64,000 nt of DNA from Stutzerimonas stutzeri (GCF_002890915.1 NZ_POUT01000002.1:659824-723823), one strand, 5' to 3'; numbered from the stretch's first letter, positions 54,910 to 63,456 are shown. Notes: a model not told the origin generated them from the letters alone. Numbers and translations are program-made.

Positions 54910-56208
54910 GTGGAATTTCAGGATAAAGGCCTTTTAGAGGCGCTCCCGTTTCGAGCTTTCTTAGCGAGTAGCCACATCTCGTTGAGGGCGCGGTATCTGC
55001 TTTTTCGGCTAGTCCTGGCTTATTCTCTAGCGCAGCCAGGGCAAGTTGTTTCAGTTGGGGTGCAGCGACTAGCCAGAGACACTGGTTTCAGTAAGGACGG
55101 GGCTGCAAGTTGCTTATCTATTCTCGTTTCGAAGCGCATTTTAATTAAGGCACAAGTACGTACGGGCGGGCGCCCCAGAACCACCTATCGGCTTGATCAT
55201 GGGTTTTTGGAGTCTTTACAGCAACCCAGGTACGTTGATCGTATCGCCCACTTCGTACTCAGAATTCTTAAGCCGGATAATAATACTTTCAGTGATCTAT
55301 CCATATCGGAGCGAGCATTATTGGCTTTTCTTTGGGGCTTGACTAATGGCTCGCGCTCTTGCGTAGTGGATGGCCGAAGTATTACGAGCTTGGCTAAGGA
55401 TAGCGGTGTTGATCGTTCTGATGTGATTCGGATTTTAGATAAACTCAATAGAGGGCGGTTATTGGTGTCTTCGCTTTCGGCTTTCGCTGAGAGCGGCTCG
55501 AAGGATAAGATAAAAGCTTACTTTCTTCTTGGGCCGAATCTGATTCAATGCTGGCCTCGTGCATTTAGCTGGGTTTTTGAGTTGAGTGGATTGCTAGCAT
55601 GGTTTGCAGGGAATGAGGGTTCTTTAAGAGGGGATAATCTGGTAAGTATAGTTGAGCGAGGGGCAGAAGGCATCAATAGCCAGTGGTCTCCCGTTCGCGA
55701 TGAGCTTTCCAACTGTTGGGGGCTCATACAAGCGCGTTACTATGTTCTTATGCAGTGTTGTGTCGCATTGTCGCATGCGTTTTCCGCGACTGAAGGGGAT
55801 TTTTGGGGTAGCCGTGTTTTGTTTTCAAAAATTCAGATTGCCCTAGCGTTAGAGTTGGGCCTGTCAGATGTTATGTGCAGACCTGGCTATCCGGTTATTG
55901 AAGAGGTCGACTCGAACGAGCTTGATTCGCGCACTCGTGCCTTACTCAGCTTTGTCGAGCAGGTATCGCTGCTTTTGGTCAATGAAATGAGGCAGCTCTT
56001 GCCTGTTTCGTTTCAGGCAAGAGACTTGGGGAGTGGGGCAAGGTTGTGTTGCTACCCGGTGTTAGATAGCGGCCTCGCTTATATGCGGATGGATCTTGTA
56101 ACAGAGGACGAAGAGGCTGGGTATAAGTTCGGAGTAAAAATACTTGAGAGCCATAAGCGCTATCGGTCGGCCCTGCCTGAGCAGCTTAAGGGGGAGGTGT
56201 TACTTTAA
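54910..56208 (+). CDS. Protein with two winged-helix regions, unknown; possible replication/partition protein
   Basis: 432 residues from GTG 54910 with an AGGA upstream; no in-frame ATG is nearer. It has two HTH-like segments: VGVQRLARDTGFSKDGAASCLSILVSKRIL (about 49-80) with a TGGRPRTTYRLD wing, and ITSLAKDSGVDRSDVIRILDKLNRGRLL (about 158-185). Such tandem winged helices occur in plasmid initiators, but no family match is evident to me. Lower GC than the chromosome. Confidence 0.6.
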   Translation: MEFQDKGLLEALPFRAFLASSHISLRARYLLFRLVLAYSLAQPGQVVSVGVQRLARDTGFSKDGAASCLSILVSKRILIKAQVRTGGRPRTTYRLDHGFLESLQQPRYVDRIAHFVLRILKPDNNTFSDLSISERALLAFLWGLTNGSRSCVVDGRSITSLAKDSGVDRSDVIRILDKLNRGRLLVSSLSAFAESGSKDKIKAYFLLGPNLIQCWPRAFSWVFELSGLLAWFAGNEGSLRGDNLVSIVERGAEGINSQWSPVRDELSNCWGLIQARYYVLMQCCVALSHAFSATEGDFWGSRVLFSKIQIALALELGLSDVMCRPGYPVIEEVDSNELDSRTRALLSFVEQVSLLLVNEMRQLLPVSFQARDLGSGARLCCYPVLDSGLAYMRMDLVTEDEEAGYKFGVKILESHKRYRSALPEQLKGEVLL

Positions 56209-56329
56209 TGACTTGCTGATGTTGGTTAGTTAGTATTATTAATAGCGTTTAAGTTTGGCGTGCTATTTCTTGATGTGTTCTGGGCTATGTGGCCTTGCTA
56301 TTGGTAAGTCTGTGAATACTTACTGACCA

Positions 56330-56365
56330 GGGTAGCTCCTATGGAACTAACCATAGGAGCTACCC
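56330..56365 (+). promoter_or_regulatory. Perfect 15-bp hairpin covering the RBS of the HUH-protein gene
   Basis: GGGTAGCTCCTATGG (56330-56344), loop AACTAA, CCATAGGAGCTACCC (56351-56365), directly against ATG 56366. The Shine-Dalgarno AGGAG (56355-56359) is inside the right arm. It can hide the ribosome-binding site in mRNA, or as DNA it could be the cruciform or nick site of a rolling-circle origin. Confidence 0.9.
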
Positions 56366-57028
56366 ATGTACGATCAGCCACCAGTAGGCTCGCCTCAATG
56401 GCGAGACCTTTCTGTCCAATTGTTACCCCATGAGCGTCTTGAAGACTATCTGAAGAATATCTATTTGTTGCTCTTCTACAGCTTGATGGCGCACCCGCGG
56501 TGGACAGTCATCCGTTTGGATCTGCACGTGCCAGCTGGATGCGTTCTGCCACAGCGGGCAATAACCGACTTCATCGAGTCCCTCAAAAGCCAGCTCGAAC
56601 ATGCCCGGTCTATCAAGGCAGCGGCAGGGAAGAGAGCGTACGACCCGATGCTTCGGTATGCGTGGGTGCGCGAGTGGGATACTGCAGAGTACCCGCATTA
56701 TCACTTGGCGCTGCTGCTCAACCATGATGCCTACTTTTCCGTAGGCGATTACTCGCAGTTGCAGTCTGATGATTGCAGTTACGACCAGATGCTCGCCGGT
56801 CGCATCTACAAAGCTTGGGGTGTGGCCCTGGGGCTGGATTGGTCCGTCGCAATGAACGGAGTGCACTTCCCACAGAGGCCGGTATCGCCGTTAAAAACTC
56901 AGCATCCGCTGTTCGAGCAGCAGTATCAGTCGGTCTTCTACCGCCTGAGCTACTTCGCCAAAAAGAGGACCAAGGTGTATGGGGACGGCCAGCGAAACTT
57001 CGGCATGAGCCAGCTGAGTCGTCTTTAA
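56366..57028 (+). CDS. Inovirus Gp2/YagK-YfjJ-type protein with HUH endonuclease motifs
   Basis: 220 residues. H-Y-H in EYPHYHLALLLN (about 112-123) is the HUH metal motif, and YFAKKRTK near residue 200 supplies a YxxK catalytic tyrosine motif, the arrangement of single-strand nicking enzymes. The family is shared by inoviruses and satellite/ICE elements. Preceded by the perfect hairpin that may be its target; followed 49 bp later by alpA. Confidence 0.78.
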   Translation: MYDQPPVGSPQWRDLSVQLLPHERLEDYLKNIYLLLFYSLMAHPRWTVIRLDLHVPAGCVLPQRAITDFIESLKSQLEHARSIKAAAGKRAYDPMLRYAWVREWDTAEYPHYHLALLLNHDAYFSVGDYSQLQSDDCSYDQMLAGRIYKAWGVALGLDWSVAMNGVHFPQRPVSPLKTQHPLFEQQYQSVFYRLSYFAKKRTKVYGDGQRNFGMSQLSRL

Positions 57029-57077
57029 ACCGAACACCCCTGAGCCATCTCATGGACTAACTATCGGAGTGCCGACC

Positions 57078-57272
57078 ATGAGACTGATTCGACTGAAAGA
57101 AGTGATGCGACTGACCGGCCTTGGCCGCTCTACCGTCTACAAGGTCATGAAGGAGGGGAGCTTCCCTGGCTCAGTTGCTTTGGGGGGTAAGGCTGTAGCG
57201 TGGGTTGAGTCCGAGGTGCAGGAATGGATCCTGGCTCGGCTTCGGGAACGAGATGGTCAGCCATCTCTGTAG
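57078..57272 (+). CDS. AlpA-family excisionase-like regulator
   Basis: 64 residues from ATG 57078 (GGAG nine bases upstream): MRLIRLKEVMRLTGLGRSTVYKVMKEGSFPGSVALGGKAVAWVESEVQEW in outline. The MerR-like helix-turn-helix (LTGLGRSTVYKVMKEG) is typical of AlpA, which controls excision or integrase expression in prophage-like islands. Confidence 0.88.
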   Translation: MRLIRLKEVMRLTGLGRSTVYKVMKEGSFPGSVALGGKAVAWVESEVQEWILARLRERDGQPSL

Positions 57273-57374
57273 CCCTGGGAAACAACCGCAGGACGTCATC
57301 GCGTCCGTCTGCAGACGTAACGAAACCTCGGAGCTTTGGTCTCTCAAGGCAAAAAAAATATCGGGCATGGATTG

Positions 57375-57402
57375 GCGTGGGCAGCTGCCACGCTGCCCAC
57401 GC
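57375..57402. repeat. Perfect 11-bp inverted repeat between alpA and radC
   Basis: GCGTGGGCAGC (57375-57385), six-base loop TGCCAC, GCTGCCCACGC (57392-57402). A T-run on the minus strand is 13 bases beyond it, so it may end the radC transcript weakly; otherwise a protein site. Confidence 0.6.
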
Positions 57403-57458
57403 TGGATCTATCCTGTGCTGGTCGATATCGACGTGTGTCTTCATGGACCCGCACGGTT

Positions 57459-57953
57459 TCACAGGTATCCCTGTTCGGCGAGCGATACGCAGCCCTCAGC
57501 TCCCACGATGATGTGGTCGAGCGTGCGTACGCCCACCATCTCGAGTGCTTGCTTGAGCCTGCTGGTCAGGACACGGTCTGCATGGCTTGGCTCCGGATCA
57601 CCGGAAGGGTGGTTATGCACCAACACTATTGCTGCTGCATTGTGTTCCAGCGCTACTTTGACGACTTCGCGGGGATAGACACTGGCACTGTCCAGGGTGC
57701 CGCGAAACAGCTCCTCAAATCGAATGACACGGTGTTTGCTGTCCAGCAGTAGCAGTGCAAATACCTCATGTTCATAGTCCTGCAGCAGGAGCTGCAGGTA
57801 GCTAAAGACCTCCTTGGGTTGATGCAAGGCTTGGCCTTTACGCAGCCGCTTGCTGGCCAGATGTTGAGCCATTTCCACGATATCGGCTTCGGTCACCGGT
57901 GCATCGGCGATGTAGGTGCCAGCGGACTCGCCGGCCTTGAATTTGGCAGTCAT
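57459..57953 (-). CDS. RadC/JAMM-family DNA repair-like protein
   Basis: 164 residues from MTAKFKAGES at 57953, with GGAGG before it. The JAMM metalloprotease signature is VLVHNHPSGDPEPSHAD. Full-size RadC also has a helix-hairpin-helix domain, which is absent here, as is typical of copies in mobile elements. Role in the element unknown. Confidence 0.9.
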   Translation of the reverse strand: MTAKFKAGESAGTYIADAPVTEADIVEMAQHLASKRLRKGQALHQPKEVFSYLQLLLQDYEHEVFALLLLDSKHRVIRFEELFRGTLDSASVYPREVVKVALEHNAAAIVLVHNHPSGDPEPSHADRVLTSRLKQALEMVGVRTLDHIIVGAEGCVSLAEQGYL

Positions 57954-57984
57954 AGGACCTCCATACGGCTGTGTTTGTAGGGGC

Positions 57985-58023
57985 ATAAAAAAACCGCCGG
58001 ACCATCGAGTGATCTGGCGGTTT
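57985..58023 (-). terminator. Intrinsic terminator after the 58074 gene
   Basis: Minus strand: AAACCGCC (58023-58016), long loop, GGCGGTTTTTTT (57998-57987). About 50 bp downstream of the stop and upstream of radC. Confidence 0.85.
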
Positions 58024-58073
58024 GAGAGGGATCAGCTGAACCCGTATTTCAGGTCAGCTGTGTCAGTGGGGCA

Positions 58074-58538
58074 TCAGGGCAGGCGGCCTTCGCTACACCA
58101 TTGCTGCCATTCGGTGATCTGGTCGTGAGTGATCGCGACCTCATCTCCTTCATCTTGGCGGTAGGCAGCGATCCAGGCATCCAGGCACGCTTCGGCATCC
58201 ATTGCGGAGGGGGGCGGATCTGCTTTCATTCGACCCAGCTGAAGCAGCCGGCCCTGGAACTGATATTCAACGCAAGCGTAGTTCTGGCAGTTGGTCTGGA
58301 CGCTCTGCTCCCAAACGCGTTGCTCCTCCTGAACACGCTGCTTGGTGGCTTCGCTGTAGTGACGACTGTTCATGATTTTATTGAAGCCCTTATCGACAGC
58401 TCGTTTAAGCGCCGTCAGGGATTGTCGATAGCAGGTCTCAACCTCTTGGGCAGATCGCCTGGAGTCACAGTAGGCATTGGCCTGGACGTTGAACGAGGCC
58501 AGCAGCAATATCGGAACAAATGCGGTCAGTCGCTTCAT
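58074..58538 (-). CDS. Secreted small protein, LprI/DUF1311-like
   Basis: 154 residues. Signal peptide (KRLTAFVPILLLASFNVQA), then a helical Cys-containing region: YCDSRRSAQEVETCYRQSLTALK and QRVWEQSVQTNCQNY, which resembles the LprI/DUF1311 lysozyme-inhibitor fold. Periplasmic. Its start lies 7 bp from the upstream lipoprotein's stop, so they form an operon. Confidence 0.65.
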   Translation of the reverse strand: MKRLTAFVPILLLASFNVQANAYCDSRRSAQEVETCYRQSLTALKRAVDKGFNKIMNSRHYSEATKQRVQEEQRVWEQSVQTNCQNYACVEYQFQGRLLQLGRMKADPPPSAMDAEACLDAWIAAYRQDEGDEVAITHDQITEWQQWCSEGRLP

Positions 58539-58545
58539 GGGGCAC

Positions 58546-59559
58546 CTACAGCAGCGGCGCTTTTTGGCGTAGGTCGGAATAGGTCTTCGCGCTATTGCGG
58601 TAGACGTCCTGAAGGCTGCTGAGCCGATCGATGTGGCCAAACCTCTTGATCTGCCCGTCGCTGTAAGTACCTTCCAGCCCCGACCAGACGAGTTCGATTT
58701 CCTCACCGTTGACGACCCACTCAAAGATCTCGGCTACTGACTTTATGGTGGCTGCACCGTCGAACTGCTTCAGCTTGGCGGCGTGCTGGGCATTCAGTTC
58801 CTCAAGCTTGGCAGCAACGGAGTTCTGCAGGTTTTCATAGAGCTCCGTTGCCCGGTTCAGGCGCTGCTGAGCGTGAGCCACCGATTCTTGCCCGCGAGCA
58901 TTCTGGACTTCGCTCAAGCGAGCCCGCTCCTCAGCAATCTGGGCTTGAACCTTTTCGCGTTCAGCCGCCATGGCGCGAAGTAGCTCCTGTTCGTTCTGCT
59001 TGTGCGCAGCGTACTGAGGGGAGGTTGTGTCTCGTACGTAGCTCAAGAAGTAACGCTGTGCAGCTGCAGCAATCTCTGGGCTGCCGGAGTAGTTCTGAAG
59101 CGAGCGTGAGGGGGCGTTTTCGGAGAGCAGATCCTCCCGGGCCAGCAGGTCTGTGAGCCGGTCGCTGTCCAAGTTAGCAGTGTTGGCGGGCCGCGGTTTA
59201 TTCAGCGCGTTCTCGGCGGCTTCCACCTCCATGCGTGCCGGTTCTAGATGGACTTGGGCAGCCCGCTTTTCCAAGTCGAAGCCGCTGAGCAAGTTCTCCC
59301 GTATGCGTTGCTTTTCCTGTGCGTAGTACGACTCGATGCCGGTGATATGGCACTTGTACTGAACAAGCTCTCTGTTTCTGTCATCGGTGATGACGTCCCA
59401 CTCGACGCTGTCGCAAATGCTTCGATTGCTGAACGCCTGGTCGACGGTGTATTGCTCGTTGATTTTCATTCGGCCGTTCTTGACGGTATCGATGGCTTCG
59501 TTGCAGCCGGCCAGCGCCAGGGGCAGAAGCGGCGCGAGAATGATCGTTCGCAGGTTCAT
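58546..59559 (-). CDS. Large lipoprotein with central coiled coil, unknown
   Basis: 337 residues. Lipoprotein signal ends LALAGC (Cys at 19). The central part, about 100-265, is Ala/Glu/Gln-rich coiled coil (AAEREKVQAQIAEERARLSEVQNARGQ). The C-terminus has a WVVNGEEIELVWSGLEGTYSDGQI motif. No family recognised. With the 58074 gene it makes a small envelope operon carried by the element, so surface exclusion or toxin immunity are candidates; this is inference only. Confidence 0.65.
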   Translation of the reverse strand: MNLRTIILAPLLPLALAGCNEAIDTVKNGRMKINEQYTVDQAFSNRSICDSVEWDVITDDRNRELVQYKCHITGIESYYAQEKQRIRENLLSGFDLEKRAAQVHLEPARMEVEAAENALNKPRPANTANLDSDRLTDLLAREDLLSENAPSRSLQNYSGSPEIAAAAQRYFLSYVRDTTSPQYAAHKQNEQELLRAMAAEREKVQAQIAEERARLSEVQNARGQESVAHAQQRLNRATELYENLQNSVAAKLEELNAQHAAKLKQFDGAATIKSVAEIFEWVVNGEEIELVWSGLEGTYSDGQIKRFGHIDRLSSLQDVYRNSAKTYSDLRQKAPLL

Positions 59560-59734
59560 GTGATCCTCGAATGCTTTGAAAATGAAAGGGAGGGGTTTGA
59601 AGCGGGCTGCATCCTGCAGGGGGATTCCTGAGTGTTTAGGTTGTCTATGGACTTTAAAGGTTGAAGTTCAACTTTTTGAGTCCTTCATGTCAATAAGTGG
59701 TTAGCCAACCATCCAGGTCGAGATGGGAGGCGAC

Positions 59735-60082
59735 ATGTCCGAGATTGATCAGAAGCACCTGGCCGAAGCTGTAGGCCGAGCGATTGCCAAGCAGCGTGTC
59801 CGCGCCGGTATGACGCAAGAGCATGTGGCGGAGCGGCTTGGCATTGGCAGCGAGGCGATTTCCCGCATTGAGCGGGGTATCGTCATCCCCAACATTTCTC
59901 GGTTGCTGGAGTTCGCCGCCATCTTTGAGTGCGAGGCCGCGGACCTGCTGACAGAAGCAAGCCCGCGAACCGACGATCAGGCGCAACGGATCAGTCGTAT
60001 GCTGGCTACGGTCTCACCGGAGGATCGCCAGTTGATCCTGGGGCTGATCGAGCAGTTGGCGGATCGCCTGGCTGAGGCGTAA
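59735..60082 (+). CDS. XRE-family transcriptional regulator
   Basis: 115 residues; ATG 59735 has GGGAGG before it. The HTH is VGRAIAKQRVRAGMTQEHVAERLGIGSEAISRIERGIVIPNI (core TQEHVAERLGI). A short C-terminal region lacks a known effector domain. Divergent from the 59559 lipoprotein and overlapping the next gene at its 3' end. Likely represses element functions. Confidence 0.88.
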   Translation: MSEIDQKHLAEAVGRAIAKQRVRAGMTQEHVAERLGIGSEAISRIERGIVIPNISRLLEFAAIFECEAADLLTEASPRTDDQAQRISRMLATVSPEDRQLILGLIEQLADRLAEA

Positions 60083-60401
60083 GGGGGGCGCTAGGCTGTT
60101 GGTCGAAACGTGCACCACAGCGCAGGCAAAGGCACTCGAATTCCCCGAAGTGATAACGCTGAACGTCCTGAGCGAATTCCCAGCTCTGGGCGCATCCAGA
60201 GGTTGCGCTGTCGACGGCGCGCGTAATCCGTTCGAGCCCCCTCTGAACGGTGTCGCCGATACTGGGTGCGCCGCTCTGCGTATGCATCTCCGAACAGCCG
60301 CCCAAGAAGCCGCCTAGCGTTCCCAGCAGTAGAGAGACGGCTTGCGCCTGCGCTTTGGTGATCACTAGCATCGACTCGCAAATCAGGCATCGTGTTTCCA
60401 T
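60006..60401 (-). CDS. Cys-pair (zinc-ribbon-like) protein with Gly-rich middle
   Basis: 131 residues; a strong AGGAGG precedes ATG 60401. CLIC near residues 5-8 and CLCLRC near 89-94 could bind zinc together. A Gly-rich hydrophobic stretch (LLLGTLGGFLGGC) lies between. A Pro-rich tail follows, and it runs antisense across the last 77 bp of the XRE gene. A similar design occurs in the 63559 gene. Function unknown. Confidence 0.6.
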   Translation of the reverse strand: METRCLICESMLVITKAQAQAVSLLLGTLGGFLGGCSEMHTQSGAPSIGDTVQRGLERITRAVDSATSGCAQSWEFAQDVQRYHFGEFECLCLRCGARFDQQPSAPLTPQPGDPPTARSAPGSTGDPPVRP

Positions 60402-60418
60402 GAAGAACCTCCTGTGAC

Positions 60419-61312
60419 TTAGGGCCTCGCTTCGCTGCTGAGCGATTCCAGCTTGGCGGCCAGGGCTGTACGTTGTGGGGGGGAAGGCTCGCTGGCGGTG
60501 GACGCTGGCTCGGTGAGCGGGAAGAACTCATCGGCAATCGCGCCGCTGTCCTCTTCGTTGTCTTCGAAGGCGCCATTGCCCATCCCTTGCTCGGCAGCAC
60601 TATCGAGCGCGCGCTGGTCGAAGCCGGCCGCTTGGCGAGCCTCATCCAGTTGCTTGGCGGCCAGCAGGTTCTCCTCCACGCTCATGCCGCTACGCAGCGT
60701 GATGTCCACGTAGAAGATTGGCGTTCCATGGCTTTGCCGGGTGGATTTGCCGCGTAGGCGCAGCTCCAATGCCAGGCAGGCCAGGCGATTGCCTGAGATC
60801 GCCTGGAAGTATTTCAGGCGTGCTGCGAGGGTGCGGATGCTGTTGAAACCAGTGGTGCGGAACACAAAGCTGCCAAGCGGATCCTCATCGCCGATAACCA
60901 CGTTCAGTCGGCCATACGGCTTGCAGGCGCCCCCTTTGGCCAGTGGGCAGGCATCGGGTGAGGGGCACGGCAGTGTCTGGATTCCATCCTGGCCAATGCG
61001 CTTGCAGGTTTCCCCATTGCCCACACAAACCGGGCGTCCGGTTTGCCGATCAAACAGGGTGTAGTCGGCGCGAAAGTTGAGCTCGGGTTCGTTGAACATC
61101 AGACGGATCGGGATGCTGCGCAGTTTGTCCTCTTTGCCCTGGCGCAGCTGGTCGTTGAGTGGATGCAGTAACCAGCCATCCTTGCCTTGCACCTGGGAGG
61201 TGATGGTGAATTGATCGTCTTTCTCCGGCAGACGTCTGCCGTTTCTCTCGACGACTTTACCGATTGAGATGCGGCCAATCACTGGGGGCGTTAGAGCCAG
61301 ACCTTTCAACAT
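60419..61312 (-). CDS. Recombination-directionality-factor-like protein (RDF/gp3 type)
   Basis: 297 residues; start MLKGLALTPPVIG at 61312 follows GGAGAA. FNEPELNFRADYTLFDRQTG and the Cys cluster CVGN..CKR..LPCPSPDACPLAKGGACKPYG are typical of the RDF-like family found in ICEs and phages and often called hydrolase or metal-binding protein. The C-terminus is acidic and low-complexity. It may control excision of the element, but this is untested. Confidence 0.72.
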   Translation of the reverse strand: MLKGLALTPPVIGRISIGKVVERNGRRLPEKDDQFTITSQVQGKDGWLLHPLNDQLRQGKEDKLRSIPIRLMFNEPELNFRADYTLFDRQTGRPVCVGNGETCKRIGQDGIQTLPCPSPDACPLAKGGACKPYGRLNVVIGDEDPLGSFVFRTTGFNSIRTLAARLKYFQAISGNRLACLALELRLRGKSTRQSHGTPIFYVDITLRSGMSVEENLLAAKQLDEARQAAGFDQRALDSAAEQGMGNGAFEDNEEDSGAIADEFFPLTEPASTASEPSPPQRTALAAKLESLSSEARP

Positions 61313-61330
61313 GGGTGTTCTCCTGGAAAC

Positions 61331-61372
61331 GAAAAAAGGCCAGCCATGCAGCGCGAACTGCATGGACTGGCC
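61331..61372 (-). terminator. Intrinsic terminator after the YqaJ gene
   Basis: Minus strand GGCCAGTCCATGCAG with GCTGCATGGCTGGCC around TTCGC, followed by TTTTTTC. Confidence 0.9.
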
Positions 61373-61404
61373 AAGGGGGAGGGAACGGGTGGAAACAGCC
61401 GGAT

Positions 61405-62409
61405 TCAGCCGACCAAGAAGCGCCGCGCGCCGGGCCTCAGCAACGGGTACTTGGCTTGCAAGTGAGGTTTGTCCTTGAGTAGCTGAGTGACGTCCAAGCC
61501 AATGCTGTCTTTGGCCTTGCGCCAACTGACGTAACCGCTGATGAACTCAGCCCGGCTGGCGTCACCCATGGCTTGCTGCAACATCTGCTTGAGCTCGGCT
61601 TCTCGCTTCTCCTTGTCGGCAATCGCTTGGCGAACGGCTTTCAGCTCGATGAAGGCTGCGGTCAGTCCGGCATGACTGCTGAAGTCAATGACCTGGCCGT
61701 TGTCTTCCGGATAGAGGCAGCGCAGGGCCATTTCAGCGGATGCCGAGCCATCGGCCGGTGGCGGTGTGTTCGTTTCCACGTACTGCCAGAACCTGCGTTC
61801 GAGCTCGATGAGCCGCGTGATCATCTGCTCGTCACGCTCGATTCGGTGAATCTCCAGTGTCTGACCGCCGAGCAGTACAGCCACATCAGCCGCCTGCTTG
61901 CCGGTTACGGCGAGCTGGTGCATGACCTGCAGTTGCACATACTCGGGCACGCCTTCTTTCCAGAGGCGTGCCCCGTTTATGCCGGCAGTCTTGCATTCGA
62001 GGATCTGTACATCGTCAGCGCCGATCACCTCTCGGTCGATGTTGGCCAACATCCAGGACATTTCCGGATCCGGATGCTGGAGCACGGCGTTGATGCGCCG
62101 CACGCGGTTCTTTGTCCGCTTGCTGTAGTGCCAGGCCACGATAGGCTCGAGTACGTTGCCCCAGTAGGCTGGGCTTTCTTCGTCATGCGGATCGGTTTTC
62201 GGCAGTTTGGTGTCGCGGCCGGTTTTCTCCAGCCACAGTTCCAGCTGCGATTTGTAGGGATTGAGGCCGACTGCTGCCGCTGCATCCGAACTGCCGATAC
62301 CATGCTTGCGGATTTGCAGCCAGTCCTCGCGCGGCAGCTCCTTGGTGCTGACCAGGCGCAGGGCAGGGCGTTTCTTGCGGGTGCTGCTGTTCAGTGACGT
62401 TGCTTTCAT
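61405..62409 (-). CDS. YqaJ-family viral recombinase (exonuclease fold)
   Basis: 334 residues. YqaJ/lambda-exonuclease-like fold: WLQIRKHGIGSSDAAAAVGLNPYKSQLELWLEKTG, the acidic residues in EPIVAWHY and D-containing AGVQILECKTAG-type loop (seen here as DDVQILECKTAG with the E-x-K catalytic signature). Usually works with a RecT-type annealing protein, not seen in the window. Start MKATSLNSS at 62409. Confidence 0.88.
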   Translation of the reverse strand: MKATSLNSSTRKKRPALRLVSTKELPREDWLQIRKHGIGSSDAAAAVGLNPYKSQLELWLEKTGRDTKLPKTDPHDEESPAYWGNVLEPIVAWHYSKRTKNRVRRINAVLQHPDPEMSWMLANIDREVIGADDVQILECKTAGINGARLWKEGVPEYVQLQVMHQLAVTGKQAADVAVLLGGQTLEIHRIERDEQMITRLIELERRFWQYVETNTPPPADGSASAEMALRCLYPEDNGQVIDFSSHAGLTAAFIELKAVRQAIADKEKREAELKQMLQQAMGDASRAEFISGYVSWRKAKDSIGLDVTQLLKDKPHLQAKYPLLRPGARRFLVG

Positions 62410-62427
62410 GGTGCTCACCTGCAGACA

Positions 62428-62461
62428 TAAAAACGCCCGGCCAGCACTGGGCTGACCGGGC
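62428..62461 (-). terminator. Intrinsic terminator after the DUF932 gene
   Basis: Minus strand GCCCGGTCAGCCC with GCTGGCCGGGC, then TTTTTAT. Confidence 0.85.
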
Positions 62462-62487
62462 ACGAGGGTTGTTGATGTGATGGAGGC

Positions 62488-63456
62488 TTAAGCGGCGAGC
62501 TGCAGCGCAGCGTCCAGGGCGCGCTGCTTGATCTGCGCCCCTTGGCCGAACCAGGCCGAGTCCATGCGGTACTCGTTGCTGCGTGCACGGCGCTCGTGGT
62601 CGACGTACTCGGTGACGGCATTGAGCAAGCCCCAGGCGGTACCGCATGCCGAGTCCAGTTGACTGCCGCGACCACGACCCTCGTACAGCTCCTGTACCTT
62701 GCGCAGGGCGCGCTCGTTGGGCAGATGTTCTGGCAGTGCACCGGTCGGGCTGGTCTCGCACATCACGTTCATGAAAAAGCCCAGTGCCTCATGCCACTGC
62801 ACCTTGCGTTCGGCCAACGCGCGCATGCGGTACATGAAGTCGTCCCATTGCGAGACGGCGATACCGAGTTGCTTCTTCACCGCCTGGGGATCGAAGCGGG
62901 TGTTGTGCGGCACCTTGATCGCGCGACTGGTGCCTTCTAGGGCGATGGTCAGCGTGTTGTTGCATACCACCCGCACGGTAGTTGGCGTGGCGGTGGTAGC
63001 CAGGGTGCCATCGCAGGAGGTGGCTAGCAGTAAGTAGCCGTTTACCTGGTCGTTACCCTTGAGTGCAGCGCCTTGCCCGGTACGCGCCAGCGCCCAGAAC
63101 TTGCGGCCGCCTTTGAGTACGCCAGCGGTTTCCAGCTCATAGCCGGAGACCTCGGTCAGATCCCTGTAGAACTCCAGCACTTCGCGGGGTTGCACGGTGT
63201 GGTAGCGCTTGGAGACCACCGACAGCGGCGCCTTGGTATCCGAACGGAACAATACCTTCTGCTCGGGGAACGAATGGATGGTGCCCAGATGGCCGATGGC
63301 ATCCGATTTGAAGTGCACGGGGCTTTCAAGGATCTGCCAGTCCATACCGGCTTCGCGCTGCCAGACTTCCAGGGGCTGCTTTTGCGTGAGTTGATTACCC
63401 AGGCCGTGCCAAGGGGTGGCTCCGACGTAGGCCATTTGCTCGATGAGGTGAGCCAT
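62488..63456 (-). CDS. DUF932 (phage/plasmid-like TIGR03299) protein
   Basis: 322 residues with the N-terminal signature AYVGATPWHGLGNQL, LFRSDTKAPLSVVSKRYHTVQPREVLEF and VRVVCNNTLTIAL. The family is widespread in plasmids and ICEs and has been linked to element maintenance but has no proven activity. AAGGAGAT lies before its ATG. Confidence 0.92.
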   Translation of the reverse strand: MAHLIEQMAYVGATPWHGLGNQLTQKQPLEVWQREAGMDWQILESPVHFKSDAIGHLGTIHSFPEQKVLFRSDTKAPLSVVSKRYHTVQPREVLEFYRDLTEVSGYELETAGVLKGGRKFWALARTGQGAALKGNDQVNGYLLLATSCDGTLATTATPTTVRVVCNNTLTIALEGTSRAIKVPHNTRFDPQAVKKQLGIAVSQWDDFMYRMRALAERKVQWHEALGFFMNVMCETSPTGALPEHLPNERALRKVQELYEGRGRGSQLDSACGTAWGLLNAVTEYVDHERRARSNEYRMDSAWFGQGAQIKQRALDAALQLAA

